Shown here piece by piece: positions 7,811-16,859 of a DNA stretch of 24,968 bases (positions are counted from its first letter, which is position 1; the number at the start of each line of letters is the position of its first letter). Source of the DNA: Mastigamoeba balamuthi (Eukaryota > Evosea > Mastigamoebida > Mastigamoebidae); assembly GCA_902651635.1 (NCBI GenBank), contig CACRSC010000020.1, positions 397,924 to 422,891 of the forward strand, written 5' to 3'. The notes beneath the pieces were generated by a model that was not told the DNA's origin, did not search any database, and worked only from the letters and a program-made list of their open reading frames with translations. The position numbers were made by a program, and so were the translations under genes.

Positions 7811-10800
7811 ATGTCCACGCCAGCGTGCCACCTGCCCCTGCTGCTGCTGCTGCTGCTGCTGGCGACCCTCGGGGCCTCGCAGAAGCTGCCCCGCATCAGC
7901 CTCTCCTCGATGCCCCAGGGCACGGGCTTCAAGGTCTTCGCCGAGCAGCCCGGCAGCAAGCTCGGCTGGTCCGTCGCCCTCGCGGACCTCAACGGCGACG
8001 GCGCGCTGGACATCGTCGCAGGCGCCCCCGAGTACTCTGTGGGCGACCTCCAGCAGGCCGGACGCGTCTACGTGGTCTTCGGGCAGCCCGGGGAGCCGCT
8101 GCCCCTCAGCGTCCGCGTCGGTGAGCTCAGCGGGGCCTCGGGCGTCCGCATCTCGGGCGCAGACTCGGGGGACTGGGCCGGCAAGTCCGTGGCCCGCGCG
8201 GGCGACGTCAACGGCGACGGCGTCGACGACATCGTCATCGGGGCCCCGAGGGCCGGCGACACGCAGGGCGACGTCGACAGCGGCGTCCCGGGGCTGTCGG
8301 ACCCGGGCGTCGCCTACGTCGTCTACGGCAGGCGCGGCCAGTGGTCCCGTGACGTCAGCCTGCGCGACGTAGGCAGCGGGGCGCTGCCGGGGTTCGCCGT
8401 CCGGGGCCAGATGACCGGCGACAGCCTCGGGGCCGCCGTCTCGGGCGCTGGCGACGTCAACGGCGACAAAATCGACGACGTGCTCGTCGGGGCGTTCGCG
8501 GCCGATGTGGACGGCGGGTACAAGGACACGGGCAAGGCCTACGTGGTCTACGGCAGCAAGGAGAGGGCGCAGAGGGTCATCGGAGCCGGGGCCCTGGCGT
8601 CGAGCACCCTGGGGTTCTCCGTGACTGGCTCAGTGGCAGGCGAGCGCCTGGGAGTGTCGCTGTCGAGCGGCGACTTTGACGGCGACGGGCTGGTGGACAT
8701 CGCGATTGGCGCCAGCTACTGGTACCACTTCCGGGGCAGGTCTGTGGTGCTGTACGGCCGCCAGGGCTGGAGCTCCACCGACGACGGCAGCGTGGCGACG
8801 AGCGCAAACGTGGGGTTCGTGGCAAGGGGGCCGGACAGCGGCAGCTCGTATTCGGGGGTCTCTGTCGCCCGGATCGGCGACATCAACGGTGACAGGATCG
8901 ACGACCTCGCAGTGGGCTCCGAGATGGCCAGCAACGGAGGGACCACCGCCGACGGACTCGTCACCGTCGTCTTCGGAAGCAAGCAGAGGCTCGGATCGTT
9001 CAGCGTCGACGAAATGCAGTCGTCGCAGGGCTTCGGCGTGACGGGGTCGGTGAGCGACTACCTGGGCAGCAGCGTCGCGGGGTCGGGCGACATCAACGGC
9101 GACGGCGTCCCGGACTTCGTTATCAGCGGTCGCAACAGTGGAAAGCCCTCGGCCTACGTCCTCTTCGGGCGGAGCGGCTCCTCGTGGCCCGCGTCCGTCG
9201 ACATCAAGACAGCCGACTGCCAGGTCGGGTACAGCGTCGCCGGCGAGACCCTGGAGAACGTCGTCGGGCCCGCCCTCGCCACGGGTGACATCAACGGCGA
9301 CCAGCTGACAGACGTCATCATGGGGTCGGCCTGCGACACCGCGGGCGACTTGGACAAGGGCGGCAAGGTCTACGTGATCCTCGGCATCGGGAAGCCGACC
9401 ATCAAGAAGAACAGGATGGAGGTCACTCAGGGCCAGCGCGTTGTGCTCACGCGCGAGAACCTGGACCTCGACACGCTCGCTCCGCCCTCGGAGCTCTCCG
9501 TGCGGCTCAGGTCCGTCAGGCACGGAGCCTTCGTCGACTCCTCGACGGGGAGTGGCGTCACGATGTTCACAATGGCGGATCTCGACAGAGGGTCAGTCAC
9601 ATTCGTACACGACGGGACGGCCGAGGCCCCCAGCTACACAGTTACGGTCTCGGCGCTCCGGAATGGCTGCAGGTTCTCCACCCCAACAGCTGCGACCACC
9701 GTGTTCCACCAAGTAATCGTTGTTGAGTCGTCCAGCAGTGCTATCGACACGCCGGTACCTCCGATCCCCCCGCAGCCGTCCTCTTCATCGGCATCTCTGC
9801 CGGCCCACTCGTCGCACTTGTCGCATACGTCGCACACATCGGACGCATCGGACGCGTCGCACTCGTCGCACTCGTTGCAAGAATCGCACTCGTCGCACAG
9901 GTCGCACTCGTCGCATTCGGTCCTCTCGTCGCACTCGAGATTGGACCACTCATCAGACTCGCCTGTTGTGCCTCCTGTGCCGGTCGTCGAGCCCTCGTCC
10001 GGCTCCGAGAAGGGCCAGAGCTCCGCTGTGCCAACCTCTCAAGATTCGCGCAGTGCTGCTGCAGGTGGCACCGGGGGTGGAAGTCCCAACACTGCAGCAA
10101 TAGCGGCTCCGGTCGTCATCGGCGGTGCCCTGATCATTGTCGGTGGCGCCGGTCTGTTCGTCGTTATCCGCAGGAGGAAGGCCAACGGAGCAGCACTCTC
10201 CTCTGCAGCTGCGGCAGTCGGTTCCTCTCCGAGGACGAGGGGCCGCAACAGCCATCCAGCAGGAAACCCTATCGACCTAGAACAAATCCAGGTGCCCATC
10301 GAGGGAGAGCCGGTCCATGTCGCTCTGAGCCAGGCCATCGGGGGCATCAACCTTTCCGGGGAGCTCGTCAGCATTCAGGGCAGGGAGCTCGTCGCCTTCC
10401 AGCGGTCGTTCCCGCAGTACTACCAGATGCACCACGAGGACTACACTGAGAAGCGGTTCAGGCAGAACAAGCCGCCCATCATCTTCATCGTGACAGCCGC
10501 GTGGAAGGTCAACAACCCCGTACTGGAGCGTTGGTTCGAGAGCAGGAGGAACTTCATGGCAGAGGTGCTGCACCGCCAGGAGGGAGAGGAGCTGGAGGAG
10601 CGTGTGGCGTTCCATGGCACCAAGGAGAGCAACATCCCGCTCATCTGCAACAGTGGATTGCTCCGCGTTGGACACCCTCTCAATCCCTCCAAATCGACCG
10701 ACCCGGGCTTCTTCGGAGTAAGCTGGCGAACCTGGCTTCAAATCAGTCTCGTTTCGCACTCACGGAAACGACTTCCACAGGACCCGCACTACGGCGTCTA

Positions 10801-11203
10801 CGCTAGCCGGTTTGTCGAGTATACGCTGCAGTATGCGCACGCGTCGGTGGCGTCTGACGGCAGCGAGACACCGTCGCCACTGGACGAAGTGACAATTGCA
10901 TTTGACTTCGCACAGACTCACCATAAAACAGGGCGATCGGGCCAAGATCATCATGTTCAAGGCGCTTCCTGGGCGTACCCTGCACATGGGTGCGTTACGT
11001 TCTGCCCCTCACTTCCTGGCATCATTAACATCGCTACAGAGTCTTTTGTAGGAGCCGTGAGGCCGACAGCGGGGTACGACAGCCACTCGAGCCCGCAGTG
11101 GTCCGAGTGGTTCTTCTTCGACGAGACGCAGCTGTGCCCCACGCACGTCGTCGAGGTCAAGGCCATCACCAACAAGCGCACGGAGGCCAACGAGGGCATG
11201 TGA
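7811..11203 (+). CDS. Gene A: FG-GAP receptor with intracellular PARP domain, four exons
   Basis: The exons are 7811-10717, 10781-10888, 10932-10989 and 11040-11203, giving 1078 residues. The ATG at 7811 opens a Leu-rich signal peptide (about 1-25). Seven FG-GAP blades follow, with Ca-binding loops starting near residues 59, 132, 215, 288, 357, 427 and 493 (DLNGDG, DVNGDG, DFDGDG, DINGDR and similar), as in integrin alpha propellers. About 520-640 is a CSPG/cadherin-like module (LDLDTL...FTMADLDRGSVTFVHDG). A Ser/His-rich stalk (about 650-720) leads to one membrane span (about 762-787) and a basic RRRK stop. The cytosolic part holds a PARP fold with His935 (FHGT), Tyr976 (GVYAS) and Glu1047 (SEWFFFDETQ), an H-Y-E triad. 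It should transfer ADP-ribose from NAD to intracellular targets on ligand binding (inference). Intron positions match gene D exactly. If unspliced, the transcript still reads open to the same stop. Confidence 0.93.
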   Translation: MSTPACHLPLLLLLLLLATLGASQKLPRISLSSMPQGTGFKVFAEQPGSKLGWSVALADLNGDGALDIVAGAPEYSVGDLQQAGRVYVVFGQPGEPLPLSVRVGELSGASGVRISGADSGDWAGKSVARAGDVNGDGVDDIVIGAPRAGDTQGDVDSGVPGLSDPGVAYVVYGRRGQWSRDVSLRDVGSGALPGFAVRGQMTGDSLGAAVSGAGDVNGDKIDDVLVGAFAADVDGGYKDTGKAYVVYGSKERAQRVIGAGALASSTLGFSVTGSVAGERLGVSLSSGDFDGDGLVDIAIGASYWYHFRGRSVVLYGRQGWSSTDDGSVATSANVGFVARGPDSGSSYSGVSVARIGDINGDRIDDLAVGSEMASNGGTTADGLVTVVFGSKQRLGSFSVDEMQSSQGFGVTGSVSDYLGSSVAGSGDINGDGVPDFVISGRNSGKPSAYVLFGRSGSSWPASVDIKTADCQVGYSVAGETLENVVGPALATGDINGDQLTDVIMGSACDTAGDLDKGGKVYVILGIGKPTIKKNRMEVTQGQRVVLTRENLDLDTLAPPSELSVRLRSVRHGAFVDSSTGSGVTMFTMADLDRGSVTFVHDGTAEAPSYTVTVSALRNGCRFSTPTAATTVFHQVIVVESSSSAIDTPVPPIPPQPSSSSASLPAHSSHLSHTSHTSDASDASHSSHSLQESHSSHRSHSSHSVLSSHSRLDHSSDSPVVPPVPVVEPSSGSEKGQSSAVPTSQDSRSAAAGGTGGGSPNTAAIAAPVVIGGALIIVGGAGLFVVIRRRKANGAALSSAAAAVGSSPRTRGRNSHPAGNPIDLEQIQVPIEGEPVHVALSQAIGGINLSGELVSIQGRELVAFQRSFPQYYQMHHEDYTEKRFRQNKPPIIFIVTAAWKVNNPVLERWFESRRNFMAEVLHRQEGEELEERVAFHGTKESNIPLICNSGLLRVGHPLNPSKSTDPGFFGVSWRTWLQISLVSHSRKRLPQDPHYGVYASRFVEYTLQYAHASVASDGSETPSPLDEVTIAFDFAQTHHKTGRSGQDHHVQGASWAYPAHGCVTFCPSLPGIINIATESFVGAVRPTAGYDSHSSPQWSEWFFFDETQLCPTHVVEVKAITNKRTEANEGM

Positions 11204-11642
11204 TCTGCCTCAGCGCCCATGCAGTCTCCATTCCTTCTCGACTCTTGAGCTGACCTGCGCGGGCCTGCCTTGAATAACCACCACCTGCACGAATCTAAGA
11301 CAAAAAGCTGTGGCTGTTTGATGCTCTTGGCTTGCCTGTGAGCCACAGCAACCTCACCGATGAATAACGACAACAGTGCTTGTCAGATACAAAGTCGGCC
11401 TACGAGACTATCAGCCTCACGATTACTATGCGGGACTCAACTGAGACCGGACGTACGGTCCAGCAGCCATTCGCCAGAATTGGGACACAATACCCTGCTC
11501 CCGCCAAACCCCGATCTGCAACGTGATAATTGCGTTGCGGGCGGAGATATCTTCTTCGTTTTCTCTGAAAGGGCAAAATCTCCTTTTGCAAAAAAGCGAA
11601 TTTTGTTATTCGGAACACGCGGTGCGAATGGGTGCGCCATCG
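11204..11642. other. Intergenic region with promoter of gene B
   Basis: This holds the 3' end of gene A and the 5' region of gene B. The last 130 bp are AT-rich and include AGATATCTTC (about 11548), CTTTTGCAAAAAA (about 11583-11595) and TTCGGAAC (about 11610). The latter two resemble CTTTTGCAAAAATT and the TTCGGATGTGGAAC part of the element upstream of gene D on the minus strand. No further gene is seen. Confidence 0.5.
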
Positions 11643-14600
11643 ATGCCCCACGGTCAATTCCCCCCTTGCATCCGCTCTCGCCTGACCCGCGCCACCACGC
11701 CAGGCGTCTGTGTGTCTGCGGCCGCAGTGGCTCCCGCGTTCCCCGCTGCTGCTGCGCTGCTGCTGCCCCTGCTGCTGCTGCTGGCCCCCGTGGCCACTGC
11801 ACTGCTCACGGACAGCGCGCAGGTCGCCGCCCTCTGCGACCTCTATGCGTTGGGGGGCTCGCTGTGGGCCGCAGACCCCTGCGGGTGGTCTGTGCCGTGC
11901 TTCACAGCCCTGGCCGGCGTCACCTGCTCCAACGGCCGCGTCACTCAGCTGTGCGCCCGCCCTCCCCACATGCACCCTCTCGGCTGCCATACCCAGCGCG
12001 TGCTGGGGGTGTGGCTGTGGGAGGTCCCTGTCTGGGGCACTGGCCTCCTTCTCTCCGAGGGGCATGTTCTGGGCATTATTCGAACAGGGCTGTGGCTGGC
12101 CTGTTCCAATAATGCCCGGGGCAAACACCTCTCGGTCTGGGAGGCCAGTCCTGCCGTTACTGTAATGGAGGCCAGTCGCAGTCCGAGTTGTACAGGTCAC
12201 CTCGACAACACAGCACTGACGGCCATTCGCCCGTGACTTCGGAAACACCAGGAAGTTATCCCGGAGCCTCACCGGCACGCTGCCCGAGAGCATTGGAGGC
12301 CTCTCCGCGCTGCTTGACCTGTGAGCGCCCAGCAGCACAGACAACGCAAACGCCACGCAACTGCGTCTCACCGGTGAGACCAGGGACCTCAACGCCAACA
12401 GCCTCATCGGCAGCATACCGAGCTCCATCGGCAACCTCACCAGCCTGACAAATCTGCACGTCCACCTCCCCGTAGGAGACCTTCTGACAAGCCTTCCTAC
12501 CACTGCAGGAACCTCGGAACCAACGGGTTCAACGGGACAATACCGAGCGCCATCGGAAACCTCACGAGCCTGAGCTGGCTGTGAGTATCCCTGTGCCTTG
12601 GAGCTCGCCGCTCAGCCTTGACCCCGCGCAGATACCTGGCCAACAACCAGCTTAGCGGGACTCTGCCGGAGACCATCAGCAACTTGGCGAGCCTGAAGCA
12701 GCTGTGCGCTTAGCTGGGGGGGGGTCCGTGTTAGCTGCAGTCTCATTGGCACCGATACAGGCTGGTCAACAACATGCATCTATCCGGCACCATCCCGGCC
12801 TCCGTGGGAAAACTCGTCAGCCTCGAGCATCTGTACGGCTCGCTCCCTCACAGCGTTGAATCGTCTGACAGCTTTTGTATCGCAGAGAGATCCAGTCAAA
12901 CAGCTTCTCCGGGCCCATTCCTAATGAAATCGGAGAGCTCTTACACCTGAACTACTTGTGCACGGTCCCTTTGCCGCTCTGCTCCACTAACCGGGCCTGC
13001 CTTTCACCGTTAGTTCGTTCGACAACAACAATTTCAACGGCACTATCCCGAGTACCATTGGAAACCTCGTCAATCTCACCTACCTGTCCGCCCCTCCCTC
13101 TTACCTCATTAACTCCGGCTGCTTATTGCCCTTTCCGCCTGCAACTCATTTATTTCTGTGCTCTGATAGGATTGGCGGGACAAACCAACTCGAGGGAATG
13201 ATACCAGATTCTGTGGCCAACCTGACCAAACTAATGTATCTGTACGAGATTTCCCTTTGCGCTCTGCACGACATTGTGCAGGCTTTCGTCTTCTCACACA
13301 CAGAGACGCCAGCACGCTCTCAGGAAACCATCTCTGCGGATCAATACCAGACGCAGTTGGTGCCCTCGTCTCCTTACAAAAGCTGTAAGATCAAACCCAT
13401 CTCATAAGGGGCATCAGCTGCTGCTTACATTGTCAATGGACAGCGACCTGAGAAGTAATGACCTCAGTGGGTCCATACCGCCATCCCTGGCAAACCTCCC
13501 GCTATCCACCCTGTAGGCTGTGGAGTGGCAGACATTGTCTGACCCCAATGCGCACGGCCCAGGTTGCTTTCGAACAACTCGCTGAGCGGAGAGGTCTCGC
13601 GCCAGCTCTGCACTATGGACGTCAGTATATCGTTCTGCCTCGGCAACGTGGAGCTCTGTTCCGCTGCGGGCTGCATGGACGGCAGCTGCCCCCTGTGCTG
13701 CTTTCTGACGGAGCCTTTCAACTCCTCCGAGTGGGGCACGTGCTCCTGTGCCATCGCCAGCGGCCAGGTCTGTTCGTTCGACTGCCCCCGGGGGTTCGCT
13801 GCTGTCCCCGGAGTGTGCGCCGTTAACGGCACGTGGCTGCCTCCGCCCACGTGCGTCGTCAGCAACGACTCCGCAAGTAGCAGCTCTGATTCGTCAGAAG
13901 AGCCAAGAGGTATCGGCCCCCTGTTGAACGGCAGCCGCTGGCTCCAAACACTCACCGCTCTGCTCCTGCAGCCCTCACAACAACGACGTTTACAGCCCGT
14001 GCGCGTCTCAGCAAAGGAACATCGATGGTAGGCCTCCAGCTCCCACCGCTCTCTCTCTCTCTGTTGATGACGCTCCGCAGTACATGTACGGGATGCTGTA
14101 CTACTCGTACGACACTGTGGGCGGTGTGGACCACAAGCTGCGGATAGACTGGACATCGCCGCAAAGCACGGAGGTCATTCTGGCACGGGAGAGAACTCGC
14201 CTCATCAACTGTTCCGCGGACCTCAGCGAGTCCTTCGTCTTTGTCGACCGTGAGAGCATCTGCGCGCTCGCAGTCCCTCTCACATAGCTGCCCTGCGCGT
14301 CTTAGAGTTCCCCGAGTTCTTCCTGACAACGAGCGACGTGCCAACGGGAAAGAAGGACGACGTACTCGGCACGCAGTACGCCAAGGCCGTAAAGGGCCTG
14401 GTGTCGACCCTCTGGGTTTCCTCCGGCATGATGATCCGTAGCCTCGACCTGGCCGACGGCTCCACGATCGACATAAGCGAGCAGATAGGTCGCGTGTCGC
14501 AGGCAGAGTTTGCCGTTCCTCAGGCCTTCCTTTCGCAACAGCCCCAGTGCGTGGGCGCGCAGGACGTCGTGATCGGTAAGCATCCGCTGACCCAGAGCCC

Positions 14601-16823
14601 AACACACTGACTGCCTAGACAGTGCTCGACGCGTCAGGGGCGGCGACGCAGGGTCAGTGGGTGGCAATCACGAGCTTCGCTCTGCAGTTCGTGTCGGGCT
14701 ATCGAATGTCCACGCATTGGGACGCGCGTGTCGGCCTCGTTCTCTTCAACGACACCGCTCTCGTCTCGCTCATCCCCACCAGCAGCTCCGCCAGTGTCAG
14801 GAACGCACTGCTGTCTGTAATACCGACCGGAGGGCCCGCGTGCATCGAATGCGGGCTGAACGCCGCGACCACACTGCTGCAGGTTCGCGTCAGGAGGACC
14901 TCTCCCTTCAATCCTCACCGCTCAGCAGGGCTCCACGGCGGCGCACAAGACAGTGCTGCTCATTGCACACGAGGGCGGCACCGGCAGCCTCTCGGCTCTC
15001 TCGGCCGCAGTCGCGACGGCAGTGTCGAAACTCGGGGCGCTGGTCACAGTGGTGGGGCTCGGCAACGCCAGGGACGCCGACCTCGCCGCGCTCGCGGCCG
15101 CGGGAGCCGCCACGCGTAGGGCCGCGTACAGCGCCCTGAACGAGTCCCTCGCGCTGGCCATCATCTCGGAGGTCTGCGCCCCGTTCCCGCAGAACGCGTG
15201 CGGCGGATCGTGCGGAGGCTACTGCTCGTGCAACCGCACGTGCACGTGCACCGAGTGCGACAAGATAGAGCAAGGGCCCTGCGCCGTAATGCAGTGCATC
15301 CCAGAGACGGGCGAGTGCGCCAAAATGCCTCTGTGCGACGACGGCGATCTGTGCACCCGTGACATCTGCAGCGATACGGACGGCTGCGTGAACGACCCGA
15401 TCAGCTGCGACGACGGCAGCGAGTGCACAGAGGACGTGTGCCTCGGCGCGGCCGTCGGCTGCGGCAACGTGCCCACGGGCTGCGACGACAACGACAGCTG
15501 CACGGTGGACTCGTGCAGCCCCAACGGCACCGTGTGCGTCCACACGCCGCTGACGTGCCCCGGGGACCTGTGCCACGACTCGTGGTGCGACAGCTTGCTG
15601 GGCTGCGTCGTCTCGGCAACGTGCACCACCAGCGACATGTGCACAGTCCTCACCTGCAACGCCACCGACGGGACCTGCTCGGGGGCACGGCGCGTGTGCG
15701 AGCCGCGGAGTGCCTGCGAGACAGCCTCCTGCCACGAGAGTCACGGCTGCGTGTACACGCCCATCAAGTGCGACGACGGCAACGTCTGCACGAGGGACTG
15801 GTGTGACCCTGTCGCGGGCTGCCAGAACATGACCAACGACACGTGCCCCTGCGCCAAGGCCGGGTGCACGCAGATCACCGGCTGCACGAGCAACGAGTGC
15901 GACGGGGTGACGGGCCTCTGCGTCCTCACCCCGAAGGAGTGCCCCACCAGTAATTGCTACGTCGGCGAGTGCTCGAACGTCACAGAGCAGTGTGTGCAGA
16001 TGCCAAGGTGCCCGGGCCAGTCCTGCGACATGGACACGGGGGAGTGCGGTGCCATCGCGGGGTGCCAGTCGATAGACCCCTGCTACGTCGCCGAGGTCAG
16101 GAGCATGCAGTGCGTTATGCGTCCTAAGTGCGTGAGCTCCGGGTGCCGCCCGAGCACCTGCGTCAAGGGGGAGTGTGTCAGCGCTGGCAACGCTTCGTGC
16201 ACTGCCGGGCCCTGCATCGTCGGCACCTGCTCGCAGCAGCCGCCCTACGAGTGCGGCTCGTGGGCCAGGCTGTCCTGTTCCGATGTGCGCAAACCTCTGA
16301 TTGGCTGCCACGAGCCTCACACTTCGCGTGTCCCCTAGGGCGACATGTGCACAGTGGACTCGTGCGGCAAGGGGGGAAACTGCTCGCACAGCCCGATCAA
16401 CTGCTCCGACGGGAACCCCTGCACAGTTGATTCGTGCGACCCAGCGACTGGGTGCACCCACACACGTGCGCCATTCCTGCCGCCTGCACCCCCTTCCTGC
16501 CACTGACGTGCGCAGAGCTGTGCCACGACGGGGACGGCTGTACGGACGACGTGTGCCTGAGCAACGGCACGTGTGTTTTCTTCCCTCGCCTGTGCGCGCT
16601 GCCTGGTGCCCCGGAGATGTCGTGCATGTTCGAGACCTGCAGCAGCGGGGCCTGCAGCACAGCTCTTATCCCTGGGTCCTCCTTCGACACGTGCGGCGTG
16701 TGCTACCCTCGCTTCACTGCGCCCCAGAACCTCTGCAGGGTCCCAGGTAAGTCCACTCTTCCGTCTCAATCCCGCAGCACTGACCCTACTCTCGAAGTGT
16801 CTTTGTCGTCGAGCAGTTCCCGT

Positions 16824-16859
<36 letters not shown>

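Noticed and set aside
14908-16503. 531-codon minus-strand frame
   Set aside because: Antisense to the VWFA and Cys-repeat exons of gene B. It lacks any domain signature.
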